This document shows, piece by piece, positions 17,284 to 26,182 of a stretch of DNA of 64,000 nt. Positions within the stretch are counted from its first letter, which is position 1. Each line of letters starts with the position of its first letter. Both the position numbers and the translations under genes were made by a program. Origin of the DNA: M3007 sp044230315 (lineage in GTDB: Bacteria; Bacteroidota; Bacteroidia; Chitinophagales; Saprospiraceae); NCBI GenBank assembly GCA_044230315.1, contig JBGARJ010000002.1, forward strand, positions 62,001-126,000. The letters run 5' to 3'. The notes under the pieces were generated by a model, which was given only the letters and a program-made list of their open reading frames with translations, did not search any database and had not been told where the DNA came from.

Positions 17284-20200
17284 TCAATCCCGCTTTCGCG
17301 TAACCCGGCGGCGCTGCCGGAGCAAGTAAAACAGTGCCAGGGTAAACAGCAATCCGATAGCCGCCAGCACCACCGGGTGTTCCCAAACTGACCAGGGCAG
17401 ATCGACAGGGTCGGCGGTGCCGGTAAGTACGTACCCGGCCCAGTAGTATGGAAACTCGCGGTGGTATTTCCGGATATAGTCGCGCTTTGCCTTTGCCAGC
17501 GCTTCGTCTTTATCCTGGCCTTGCCGGATGTTTTTCAGAAAAAGTTGCATGATTTGGGCCGTGGCATCGTCGCGCACTTCCCACAGACTCATTACGGTAG
17601 CAGGACAGCCCGCTGCCTGAAAAGCGCGCGACAGACTTAGGGTACCTTCGCCGGGCGCAATTTTTCCTAACCCCGTTTGGCAGGCGCTCAACAATACGAG
17701 GGCTGCATTGAGGTGCGAATTATATACCTGGTAGGCCAACAGGCAGTTTGCCATATTGCCGGAAAGGGGTTGATCTGATGATCCCAGTGTATTTGCCTCT
17801 CCTGCTTTCGCCTCGCTGGAGGCAATCGGTTGCCTTGCGCTGAAAGCCATCCAGGAATAGTCGGGAATAGAATCAGAGGCTTCAGCGTGACCGTGAAAAT
17901 GGATAATGGCGCATCCGGGCGCTTGTTGCCAAAAGGTATCCAGACTGGCGCTTGACCCGACGAATGCCTTGCCGCGAAAGGAATTTGCGGCATCCTGCAC
18001 TACTTGGGCGCCCGACTTTACCTGGCGCAGCGGACTGTTGGAATAGTCGGGGGCAAACCCGGCATACGTAGTCGTGCTGCGGGCCCGCGGCTTGTTTTTG
18101 TACCACAATTCGAGGGTAGCGGAGGGGACCAACCGCAGTTGGCACCGGTTGACAAGGTAGGGCAGGCTGTCGTATTTCGCCTGATTGCTGTCGGCTGTTA
18201 TGGGTTCATACAATAAGACATCGAAAGGTAGCAGGGCCAGCGCGCCGTCGGGCACAAGTGTCAGCCGGCGGGGTATGTTTTTGGCAAAAGCCGGTTGGAG
18301 GAGTGTTTGATACAATGACCTGTTCCGGCGTACAAATTCGCCCCAGACGGCAGGCTCTCCGGCGTGGTTTTCTGCGAGGGCTTCGTTGTTGATCATTTCG
18401 ATAAACGCCCGGATATCCGGTTCCTGGTACGGTTGACGCAAAAATTGAATGGCATTTTCGTCGATGACGAACAGGTAGACCAGGTTACTGTCGGGATCGG
18501 TAAAATATTCGATCCAGCTTTCGTTGCTGCGGAGCAGGTTTTTTTGAACCGCGACCGCATCGGCCGTCCGGTTTTCATGCTCATCGGCCGACAACTTGTA
18601 TTTAACCGCAATTTGCTCGTGCAAATCCCGGAGCCGGCCTTCAATTTTGAAAATGCGCCGGTTGATTTTTTGGGTGATGGAGTCTTCTTTTTTGACTAGG
18701 GAATCATTGGGCTCCATTTGACGCTCGAATAAGTCGGTACGCAAACGAACCCACTGGTCTTTCAGGTCCCGTTCTTCGGCCAGGAGCGTGTCGGTCTTGT
18801 TGGCCTCGAGCAAGGCTGCGTCGGTAGCAAGTTTTTGCCGGAGCAACACGGCCCTGCTTTTTTCGGCATAATTAAAGGCCCGGGCCGTGGCATCGGCCAG
18901 CCCCGATTCTTTTTCAGCATACAGAATACGCATCATCCGGCCAAACAAGCGGCGGCTATCCCCGGACGAGCGCAGTTTGGACGATTCATATTCCACCACA
19001 TTGCGGAGGTTTTCCATCATTTCGATGGCCAGCGCGGTTGTGCTGTCAGCCAGAATGAGGTAGGGCTGTTTTGAATCGGTTTTGTACAGTTGGTACAGTG
19101 CTTCTCCTTTCAGATCGAGGGCTTCTGCCACGGTGTTTTCGGGAGAAGGATCGATCACTGTAGAGTTGGGGTTTTGATGATAATCGGTGGAATCGATAGT
19201 CGGGTAAAGTTCGTGCAATGCTTTTTGCGCGTATTGGATGGCGGTACCATATTCTGATTTTTCAAAGGCATCCCAGCCAATGCGGTTGAGTAATTTACTC
19301 AATTCGCGTTTTTCCACACCGCCTTCGCGGCTGATGGCCAAGGCGTGTTGCCAGGCCAGTTGGGCCAAGCTGTCGCGGTGGGTGGCTACATATACCTCGG
19401 CTAACGTATTGTAGGCATTGAAAACGTAATTAAACTTGTCTGGATTAAGTGTTTTTATCGCAGTACCGATCGCTTTTTCGGCTGCAGGGACTGCCTGCAG
19501 TTCAAGGTTTATTTCGGCGATATTGGTCAGAATATTTCCACGGGTATTATTCCACCACTCCAAGTCCTCGCCTTTCGGGATGGGTCTTATGCCATCCAAC
19601 ACCGCCAGGGCTTTTTGGTAATGTTCGAGCGCCTTTTCCAGGTTGGCTTCCGACTGGTAAGCGATGCCCATTTCGGCGTACAGTTCCGACCGGGTAATCT
19701 GATTTTCCATTTGGCGGCTTGGAATTTTATCGGCATCCAGCAGCAGGAGTGCTTCGGAGAAAATTTTAATTGCCGGTTCGTAATCACTCAATCGCGTTTT
19801 CACACTGCCTAATGTCTTGTAGATGCCACCTGCCGGATTTTCATCGGTGACATTTCCATACTGGTCGGACAGCATCTTTGCCTTCTCCAGGTAATATTGG
19901 GCTGCATAGTTGCGGTCTGATTTGCGCAGAATGTACCCCTGCATCAGGTAGAGATGGCCTTTCAGTCCGTCGTCGGGCCACCAGGCCTGTTGGATCGCGC
20001 GATTTAAAACTGCGACGATCGAATCCGTTTCATCCAAATCCCGCAAATGGAGGCAATAGTCGAGTAAGGCATCATGCCATGCCTGGCTGGCCCGGATTTT
20101 TCGGTAATTGGCACAAGCCTCCGCAAACAAACCGGATTTCAACGAGTCGGGCAGCGTATCGTTTTGGGTCAGGAGGAGGAGGGAATCGGCTTCGTGGCGC

Positions 20201-20373
20201 AAACGAATGGAATCGGCCTGGCTGACGGCCGGGGGTTCTTCGGCCGGCTGTAGTGCAGCGTTACTTTCGGCGCCAGGGGCGGCATTGTCGTTATTTGGAG
20301 CTGTGGCCGGGTTGGTGGTGCAAGCGTAAAAACCAAGCAGTATGGGAACAATAAAAATACCTGATGCCTTCAT
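17284..20373 (-). CDS. TPR-CHAT domain lipoprotein
   Basis: A 1029-residue protein. The N-terminus MKASGIFIVPILLGFYAC has a lipobox ending at Cys18, so it is probably a lipoprotein. TPR-like helical repeats fill about residues 75-420, for example GIAYQSEANLEKALEHYQKA. A charged linker follows, then a CHAT (caspase-like) domain with HFHGHAE (probable catalytic His829) and LLSACQTGLG (catalytic Cys898). A hydrophobic helix at about 1001-1018 and a basic tail end the protein. Having both a lipobox and a C-terminal membrane helix is unusual. CHAT proteins are often proteases in signalling or defence, but the substrate here is unknown. Confidence 0.88.
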   Translation of the reverse strand: MKASGIFIVPILLGFYACTTNPATAPNNDNAAPGAESNAALQPAEEPPAVSQADSIRLRHEADSLLLLTQNDTLPDSLKSGLFAEACANYRKIRASQAWHDALLDYCLHLRDLDETDSIVAVLNRAIQQAWWPDDGLKGHLYLMQGYILRKSDRNYAAQYYLEKAKMLSDQYGNVTDENPAGGIYKTLGSVKTRLSDYEPAIKIFSEALLLLDADKIPSRQMENQITRSELYAEMGIAYQSEANLEKALEHYQKALAVLDGIRPIPKGEDLEWWNNTRGNILTNIAEINLELQAVPAAEKAIGTAIKTLNPDKFNYVFNAYNTLAEVYVATHRDSLAQLAWQHALAISREGGVEKRELSKLLNRIGWDAFEKSEYGTAIQYAQKALHELYPTIDSTDYHQNPNSTVIDPSPENTVAEALDLKGEALYQLYKTDSKQPYLILADSTTALAIEMMENLRNVVEYESSKLRSSGDSRRLFGRMMRILYAEKESGLADATARAFNYAEKSRAVLLRQKLATDAALLEANKTDTLLAEERDLKDQWVRLRTDLFERQMEPNDSLVKKEDSITQKINRRIFKIEGRLRDLHEQIAVKYKLSADEHENRTADAVAVQKNLLRSNESWIEYFTDPDSNLVYLFVIDENAIQFLRQPYQEPDIRAFIEMINNEALAENHAGEPAVWGEFVRRNRSLYQTLLQPAFAKNIPRRLTLVPDGALALLPFDVLLYEPITADSNQAKYDSLPYLVNRCQLRLVPSATLELWYKNKPRARSTTTYAGFAPDYSNSPLRQVKSGAQVVQDAANSFRGKAFVGSSASLDTFWQQAPGCAIIHFHGHAEASDSIPDYSWMAFSARQPIASSEAKAGEANTLGSSDQPLSGNMANCLLAYQVYNSHLNAALVLLSACQTGLGKIAPGEGTLSLSRAFQAAGCPATVMSLWEVRDDATAQIMQLFLKNIRQGQDKDEALAKAKRDYIRKYHREFPYYWAGYVLTGTADPVDLPWSVWEHPVVLAAIGLLFTLALFYLLRQRRRVTRKRD

Positions 20374-20398
20374 GTTTTGCTAATTGGAGCATGCAAAC

Positions 20399-20432
20399 AA
20401 CCTGTACAGCCGCTGGGCAGGCTGTACAGGTT
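20399..20432 (-). terminator. Hairpin terminator between the PKD and CHAT genes
   Basis: AACCTGTACAGCC (20399-20411) and GGCTGTACAGGTT (20420-20432) are perfect 13-base arms with an 8-base loop, 34 bases past the PKD gene stop. The T-tract is weak. Confidence 0.6.
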
Positions 20433-20465
20433 TATTTGAGCAGAGTTTCGAGATGTCGTTTTATC

Positions 20466-22748
20466 TTAAAGCCAACCGAATTCCTTGCGGAAGCGGTAGG
20501 AAAAAGTATAATGAAGGTAAACGAAGGCGTTTTGATACCATTGGCGCTGGCCGGTAATATTGGAGTTGCGCCAGCGCCAGCCGGCGCCTACCGATAGCCC
20601 GGGGTGGCCGATTAAATTGAGGAAATCGCCGGAAACGCTGATGGAATGATCCAGCCGTTCGGTGAAGGAAAATTGATCGAAGCCAGTGTCGTCCGATCCG
20701 TTGCGCCGGCTGCTGAACAGGTAAGAAGCAGTATAGCCGGCTGAAATACCCCAGCCCCGCTCGATTTTTTTGGAGCCGAATTTCAACGCCGGCTTTTTGG
20801 CAATGAACCGCAGCATGAAGGGCGTTGCATCGATGTGGCGCAGGAAAAAACTGTCGCTCATGGGGTATTGCAGCTTGGTTTGACCATAACCCAGTTCGGC
20901 CTGCCACCAGAAAAGCGGAAAATTGTCCAGGTTGATCAGGCCGGTTTTTCGGACCTCAAAGCCGGGGTTTTTCACTTTTCCGAGCGGCCGGCGCATAGTG
21001 AGGGCTATACCCAGTCCGTTCCGGTGTTCATCGTTGACCAATTGCTGGGTGTATTTCAGACCAAACAGGTTGACGTAACAAAATGCCGGCGTACCGACGC
21101 GCACCTCACATATATCTGTGGTATCCCGACCTGCATCCATGCGTATGATGGCCTGGGCCCGGATGACCTGGCCGTCGATCAGTGGCGAACTGGGTGTTTG
21201 GATTTGATATTTCACAATTCCCCACGATTCGTCCTCTGCAAACCCCAATTGACGGGAATCGCCCAGCGACGGTAAGGGGCAGGAAGGCGGGATAGTTGGG
21301 TCTTTATTTTCATTGGACCAAACAAGCGAATCGTTTACAAACGCCGGCGTAGCATTCATGCAGGTAGGGACTAACTGTTGTGTGTTGACGCTGCCTGCCA
21401 CCAAAAGTGGGTCGACACCCACCTTTACTGCCAGGCGCAGAGCCGAAGCAGAGCCGTTATTTTGGAAGCCGGCCGTATAGGTTAACGTGTTATTGGACGA
21501 TCCGGGAGCGAGTACCTGCGGTTCCACGATCAAAAAGTTGGGATCGGAGGACCAGTTGACGGCTATGGGCATAAACTGTTCCTCGTAGGTATTGTAGTCG
21601 TAAGGCGAGGTAACAGTGCCTGTTTCATCGGTCTTGGTGGTCCCAAAAAGCAGGTCAAAAAATGATTGTGGTTGTTTGGCCAGGGGCGGCGGGGCGGCCG
21701 TTTTCACAACGGGAACGTCGTCGCTGCCACCGGGCACGGTCTGATCGTTGGCGGGAGCGCCCGATTTAAAAGCGATAGCGGCATACACGTTTTCCTGCAC
21801 GGTAGACGTGTTGGTGATGCTGTTTTGCAGGTTGAGCGGAACCCGCAGGTCTACAAACAGCGTGGTGTCCCGCTGAAAGTTTGTGTTGTTATTAAACGAC
21901 CAGGAATAGCCGTCCAATGCCGCTGTGGTATACACGTCGGCTGGAATAGCAACCGATTGCCCTTGTTCAATACTCGGCGCCCAATCGGTGTGCACAGCGT
22001 CGAACATGTAATCCGGAAATAAAAATATGACCTGCCCTTCCGAATTGGCCGGCATCCGGTACGACACGGCGAAGGTAAGCATGCCGGTGGGGCGCGATGC
22101 CTGCCAGTTGACCGCCAGTTTCAGGTTCGAGCCCTGGTCTATGATCCTGTTGTCCACCGGTTTGGTGGCTGTTGTGGTAGTAGATGGATCCGGCACCGCC
22201 AACGCCCGTTGCATTTTCGCTTTTTTGAATGGGTCGTGGTCGTCGGTATAGGTGGGTTTCAAGGCCACCTCCACATTAAATGTACCGGGATTAAAAGCAT
22301 GGAACACTACGCTGTCGCCGGCATAGGTGCCGTCACCGAAATTCCAAAAATAAACCCACTGAGGTGGTGTAGTTTGCCCGATTACAATAGGCGCAGGCGG
22401 GTTGTGGAAACAGGTAGCATCAGAGGAAGGCCATTCCAGGTAAAACCGGAAATTATTATTAACCGATGTGGTTCCGTCTGGCTCCAATACATAACGGATG
22501 GTGGGCATGCTGTCGTTCGGACAAGCGTGGATGCGTGCCGGATCGGGTTCTGCTTCGGGCGCCAGCGTTTTGGCATGCTGCAACGTGCTGGTATAGGTAT
22601 CTTGTGCAAGAGGTGTTTGTTCCGGACCGACAGTGATTAAAGAAGACAGGATTAAAGGTTGCAGGGTTTTATGCTGCGCAGCTAAGCTTATGGCACTGAA
22701 AAACAAATACGTAAAGCCGGCGGCTTTCATCAGTCGCTGAATTCTCAT
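20466..22748 (-). CDS. PKD-domain protein with outer-membrane-like C-terminus
   Basis: A 760-residue secreted protein of unknown role. It has a signal peptide (to about LAAQ, residue 25), then a PKD-like domain with WNFGDG at residues 135-140. The middle holds beta-rich, Ig-like segments (QVLAPGSSNNTLTYTAGFQNN). The last 170 residues alternate polar and aromatic residues and end in YTFSYRFRKEFGWL, as an outer-membrane barrel would. No T9SS sorting domain is seen at the end. The CHAT lipoprotein gene is the next gene on the same strand, separated by a hairpin. Confidence 0.65.
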   Translation of the reverse strand: MRIQRLMKAAGFTYLFFSAISLAAQHKTLQPLILSSLITVGPEQTPLAQDTYTSTLQHAKTLAPEAEPDPARIHACPNDSMPTIRYVLEPDGTTSVNNNFRFYLEWPSSDATCFHNPPAPIVIGQTTPPQWVYFWNFGDGTYAGDSVVFHAFNPGTFNVEVALKPTYTDDHDPFKKAKMQRALAVPDPSTTTTATKPVDNRIIDQGSNLKLAVNWQASRPTGMLTFAVSYRMPANSEGQVIFLFPDYMFDAVHTDWAPSIEQGQSVAIPADVYTTAALDGYSWSFNNNTNFQRDTTLFVDLRVPLNLQNSITNTSTVQENVYAAIAFKSGAPANDQTVPGGSDDVPVVKTAAPPPLAKQPQSFFDLLFGTTKTDETGTVTSPYDYNTYEEQFMPIAVNWSSDPNFLIVEPQVLAPGSSNNTLTYTAGFQNNGSASALRLAVKVGVDPLLVAGSVNTQQLVPTCMNATPAFVNDSLVWSNENKDPTIPPSCPLPSLGDSRQLGFAEDESWGIVKYQIQTPSSPLIDGQVIRAQAIIRMDAGRDTTDICEVRVGTPAFCYVNLFGLKYTQQLVNDEHRNGLGIALTMRRPLGKVKNPGFEVRKTGLINLDNFPLFWWQAELGYGQTKLQYPMSDSFFLRHIDATPFMLRFIAKKPALKFGSKKIERGWGISAGYTASYLFSSRRNGSDDTGFDQFSFTERLDHSISVSGDFLNLIGHPGLSVGAGWRWRNSNITGQRQWYQNAFVYLHYTFSYRFRKEFGWL

Positions 22749-23053
22749 AAAGGGAAGTTTTATACTTTGGTTTAAATAGTCGTACCGGGGTACAAAATAT
22801 CAACAGAATTAAGGACCGAAAGATAGCAACACTACAAAATAGAAAAAAGTGTCATTTAAAAACAATTTTATGTCAATTCGTTAAAAAAGCAAAATCACTG
22901 ATGGTATTGTCGGGGAATTTAGTTTTTTTATTTGAGCATACATGCGGATAAATCCGGAGCCGAATTCCATCAAGAACCGTATTTTCGTTGCCTGTTCTTT
23001 TTTAATCAAGACCGGACGTTGCAACCGGGTAACCATCAAACGTACGTATAACC
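22749..23053. other. Divergent intergenic region
   Basis: This 305-base AT-rich gap lies between the PKD gene and radC. I see no gene. A small palindrome GTACCGGGGTAC occurs at 22782-22793 and a one-mismatch -7 box for the PKD gene near 22816. Confidence 0.35.
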
Positions 23054-23749
23054 ATGCCCGACTCTGTTTATCGCGCCATTCCGGCCTGGGCTGAAGAAGA
23101 CCGCCCCCGTGAAAAAATGTTGTTGAAGGGCAAGAGCGCCTTGTCCGACACCGAACTGCTGGCTATTTTGCTGGGGTCGGGAACAGTCGGCGAAAGCGCT
23201 GTTACACTGGCTCAAAAAATACTGGCGTCTGTTGATCACAGCCTGCATGAATTGGGCAAGCGTTCAGTGCCGGAACTGCTTCGTTTCAAAGGCGTCGGCG
23301 AAGCCAAAGCCATTACGATTGCCGCCGCACTCGAAATTGGCCGCCGCCGGCAGCTGTCCGACCTGCGCGAGCGCCCGCGCATCGCGAGCAGCCGCGACGC
23401 TTTTCAGGTGGTGGCGCCGTTGCTGACCGATTTGCACCACGAAGAATTTTGGTTGCTCTGCCTCAACAAAGCCAACGAAGTATTCAGCCGCGAACGCCTG
23501 AGCAGCGGCGGCACGGCCGGCACGGTGGTAGACGTGAAAATAGTGTTCAAAACAGCCCTCGACGCGCGCGCTGCCGCATTGATTGCGGTACACAACCATC
23601 CTTCAGGAAGTTTGCAGCCCAGTCAGGCCGATATCGATTTGACGCGCCGGTTGCGCAAAGCCGGAGAAATGCTTGATTTGCCCTTGTTGGATCATCTCAT
23701 CGTTTCCGAGCGAGGGTATTTCAGTTTTGCAGACGAAGGGATGCTTTGA
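23054..23749 (+). CDS. radC: RadC family JAB-domain protein
   Basis: A 231-residue RadC homologue. It has the N-terminal UPF0758 helical part with an HhH-like GVGEAKA at residues 80-86, then a JAMM/JAB metal site with His180, His182 and Asp193 in the motif HNHPSGSLQPSQADID. The historical DNA-repair role is doubtful and the true function of chromosomal RadC is not settled. It is monocistronic as far as can be seen. Confidence 0.95.
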   Translation: MPDSVYRAIPAWAEEDRPREKMLLKGKSALSDTELLAILLGSGTVGESAVTLAQKILASVDHSLHELGKRSVPELLRFKGVGEAKAITIAAALEIGRRRQLSDLRERPRIASSRDAFQVVAPLLTDLHHEEFWLLCLNKANEVFSRERLSSGGTAGTVVDVKIVFKTALDARAAALIAVHNHPSGSLQPSQADIDLTRRLRKAGEMLDLPLLDHLIVSERGYFSFADEGML

Positions 23750-23894
23750 CGGTTTCTAAGTGCCCGCTGGAGGATATTTGCCACCTCAGAGGGCATTTGA
23801 GTGTCTCTCCCCAGAGTCTCAGCAGTAGAACAAGTTTGGATTTTCCCGTTTTTGCCGCAACATGGAATTCCAAACATGTTTTAAATTCGAAAAC

Positions 23895-24311
23895 ATGATG
23901 CAGCACAACGCTTACCTAAAGGCAGCTCAGGTGGGAATAGCCCTTCTTGCCCTTCTGCCATTTATCCATTGTACCGATCCGCCCTGCCGGTCGTTGGAGG
24001 GTCATTGGACCAACCGCGAGGGGCAATCGTTCCAGTTTCAATCCGATGGGAAAGCATTATGGCTCGTTCGTTTTGGCAGCCAGGTGGATACGATTGCCAT
24101 GGACTACCGCTATGATTGTCGGAAACAACCTGCCGAACTGGATCTGGACGGTTTCCAAACCGGCCCCTTGTCGGGTAAAACCTTGTATGGCATCCTGGAA
24201 TGGAACAGTGATTCATCTTTCCGGTTCGATGCCGAGGCTGGCAACGCCCCTGCTGTGCGGCCCACAACTTTTGAGAACGACCAAACACAGAAATTTTTTC
24301 GGGAACAGTAA
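23895..24311 (+). CDS. Small putative lipoprotein, hypothetical
   Basis: A 138-residue protein of unknown function. I choose the ATG at 23895 since the longer frame from 23862 adds no known feature. The N-terminus has a hydrophobic stretch ending in LLPFIHC, a plausible lipobox, followed by DPPCRSLEGHWTN. The body (FQFQSDGKALWLVRFGS) looks like a small beta-rich lipocalin-type fold, which is only a guess. Its last codon lies in a strong hairpin shared with the convergent DUF3467 gene. Confidence 0.6.
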   Translation: MMQHNAYLKAAQVGIALLALLPFIHCTDPPCRSLEGHWTNREGQSFQFQSDGKALWLVRFGSQVDTIAMDYRYDCRKQPAELDLDGFQTGPLSGKTLYGILEWNSDSSFRFDAEAGNAPAVRPTTFENDQTQKFFREQ

Positions 24312-24330
24312 AACCTCAACTGTTCCCGAA
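24298..24330. other. Strong hairpin overlapping a stop codon
   Basis: TTCGGGAACAGT (24298-24309) and ACTGTTCCCGAA (24319-24330) form a perfect 12-base stem with a 9-base loop. It overlaps the stop codon of the small lipoprotein gene and lies between convergent genes. No U-tract follows in either direction. Confidence 0.55.
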
Positions 24331-24348
24331 ACTACGCCTCGCGATGGT

Positions 24349-24666
24349 TCAGGCTTGTGCGGGGGGGGTGTTGAAATTCATCGGCGGGAGCTGCGGCTGC
24401 TCGGGCTCGTCAATTTTGCCAAACTGCAGTTCGTATTTCTGCACGTTATCTTTGAGGGCATACAACAGACGTTTGGCGTGTTGCGGCGTCAGCACGATCC
24501 GCGCTTTCACTTTTGCTTTGGGTACATTGGGCATGAGCCGGATAAAATCCACGACAAATTCAGCATTGGAATGTGAAATGATCGCCAGGTTGGAGTAGAT
24601 GCCCTCCGCCACGTCTTCAGAAATTTCAATATTGATGGCTGGTTGTTGATTCGCGTTCTCTGCCAT
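24349..24666 (-). CDS. DUF3467 domain protein
   Basis: A 105-residue protein matching the small DUF3467 family throughout: GIYSNLAIISHSNAEFVVDF, then VLTPQHAKRLLYALKDNVQKYE. The tail is rich in Pro and Gln. Function is unknown in the family. The transcript would begin near 24764, giving a leader of about 100 bases that contains six 9-base repeats. Confidence 0.85.
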   Translation of the reverse strand: MAENANQQPAINIEISEDVAEGIYSNLAIISHSNAEFVVDFIRLMPNVPKAKVKARIVLTPQHAKRLLYALKDNVQKYELQFGKIDEPEQPQLPPMNFNTPPAQA

Positions 24667-24688
24667 GATATGGATAAAGGTTTGAGTG

Positions 24689-24743
24689 GAATGTGGTGAA
24701 TGTGGTCAATGTGGGGGAATGTGATCAATATGGTCAATGTGGG
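24689..24743. repeat. Six imperfect 9-base tandem repeats
   Basis: Units are GAATGTGGT, GAATGTGGT, CAATGTGGG, (extra G) GAATGTGAT, CAATATGGT and CAATGTGGG. They lie in the leader of the DUF3467 gene, 23 bases upstream of its start codon. Confidence 0.75.
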
Positions 24744-24770
24744 TCATCAAAACCCATACGGGCCGGGCAA

Positions 24771-24789
24771 CAAAGGTACGCCAAAATTA
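24771..24789 (-). promoter_or_regulatory. Candidate -7 boxes for the DUF3467 gene
   Basis: On the minus strand TACCTTTG (24771-24778) and TAATTTTG (24782-24789) both match TAnnTTTG exactly. Confidence 0.5.
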
Positions 24790-24897
24790 GCACCCATCGG
24801 AGCAATGTGGCGATTGCCGTTGTCGGAATGCCCCGTCCATCCAAAGTTTTGATCCGTATTTTTATCACAGCCAATAGGGAATTCCGATTTTTGCTCC

Positions 24898-26118
24898 ATG
24901 ACAACCTGGCTCACATTACCCGCCGACACCGACTTTTCCATCCACAACCTGCCTTTTGGCGTTTTTGACCAAAATGACGGCCGGCCCCGTGCCGGTATCG
25001 CTATCGGCGATCATATTGTGGACCTGGCCGCCGCCGCCGCTGCCGGCCTGTTCGGCAAACGCCGTTTTTTTAGCAAAATCTTTGAACAACCGGTGCTCAA
25101 CGATTTTATCGCCCTGGGCAAGCCGGTTACCAGCCGCATTCGCCGAAAAGTACAGCAATGGCTGTGCCTGCCCCAACGCCCTGAAAATGCCGCTTCCCTG
25201 CTGACCGATCGGCGTACCGCCCGGATGCACCTCCCGGTGCGAATCGGCGATTACACCGATTTTTACAGCAGCATCGAACACGCTACCAACGTGGGCAAGA
25301 TGTTTCGCCCCGACAATCCGCTGCTGCCCAACTGGCGTTGGCTACCGGTTGGTTACCACGGCCGCTCGTCGAGTATCGTGGTAAGCGGCACGCCGGTGCG
25401 CCGGCCTTGGGGGCAAATCGTACCCAAAGGAGAAGAAACTCCGGTGTTTGCCGCTTCCCGGCAACTGGATTTCGAACTGGAAATGGCATTTATTATCGGT
25501 AAAGACAGCCCGCTGGGCCAACCGATCGGAGCAGGACAGGCCGATGAGTACATTTTTGGCCTGGTGTTGTTCAACGATTGGAGCGCGCGCGACATCCAGC
25601 GCTGGGAGTATGTGCCGCTTGGCCCTTTCCTGGGCAAGAATTTTGCGTCTTCGCTTTCTCCCTGGATAGTGCCCCTGGAAGCGCTCAAACCCTTTCGTGT
25701 AAAAGGCCCGCGCCAAAACCCGACCCCGCTCGAATATTTACATACCCGAGGAGCCCAGCACTACGACGTTCACCTGGAGGTGGCCATTCAAGCTGCTGGC
25801 GCCGGTCCTACTGTTGTGTGCCGCACCAATATGCGCTATCTTTATTGGTCGATGGCCCAACAACTGGCCCATCATACGGTGAACGGCTGCAACGTACGGG
25901 TAGGCGATCTGATGGCATCCGGCACGATCAGCGGCCCGGCGCCCGGCAGTTTCGGTTCGATGCTCGAACTTTCGTGGGCCGGGCAGCACCCGATTCCGTT
26001 GGCCGGCGGCGCCACCCGCACCTTTCTTCAGGACGGGGATACGGTGATCATGCGGGGCCTGGCGCAAGCAGGCGAGCTGCGGGTTGGCTTCGGCGAAGTG
26101 CGGGGCACTATCTGCTGA
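24898..26118 (+). CDS. fahA: Fumarylacetoacetase
   Basis: Cleaves fumarylacetoacetate to fumarate and acetoacetate, the last step of tyrosine catabolism. The 406-residue sequence carries the family metal and catalytic residues in the expected spacing: Asp121 (DFYSS), His128 (IEHATN), Glu193 and Glu195 (LDFELEM) and Asp227 (FNDWSARD). The N-terminal domain FSIHNLPFGVF is also typical. No homogentisate dioxygenase is adjacent, so the pathway is not clustered here. Confidence 0.96.
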   Translation: MTTWLTLPADTDFSIHNLPFGVFDQNDGRPRAGIAIGDHIVDLAAAAAAGLFGKRRFFSKIFEQPVLNDFIALGKPVTSRIRRKVQQWLCLPQRPENAASLLTDRRTARMHLPVRIGDYTDFYSSIEHATNVGKMFRPDNPLLPNWRWLPVGYHGRSSSIVVSGTPVRRPWGQIVPKGEETPVFAASRQLDFELEMAFIIGKDSPLGQPIGAGQADEYIFGLVLFNDWSARDIQRWEYVPLGPFLGKNFASSLSPWIVPLEALKPFRVKGPRQNPTPLEYLHTRGAQHYDVHLEVAIQAAGAGPTVVCRTNMRYLYWSMAQQLAHHTVNGCNVRVGDLMASGTISGPAPGSFGSMLELSWAGQHPIPLAGGATRTFLQDGDTVIMRGLAQAGELRVGFGEVRGTIC

Positions 26119-26182
26119 CTCACAGATAAGCACATGTCTGGAGCCCGGCCTGAAAATCCGAACATGCCCCTGAACCGAACAA

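Noticed and set aside
22122..22137. tRNA T-loop-like GGTTCGAGCCC
   Set aside because: Inside the PKD gene, with no acceptor or anticodon arms around it.
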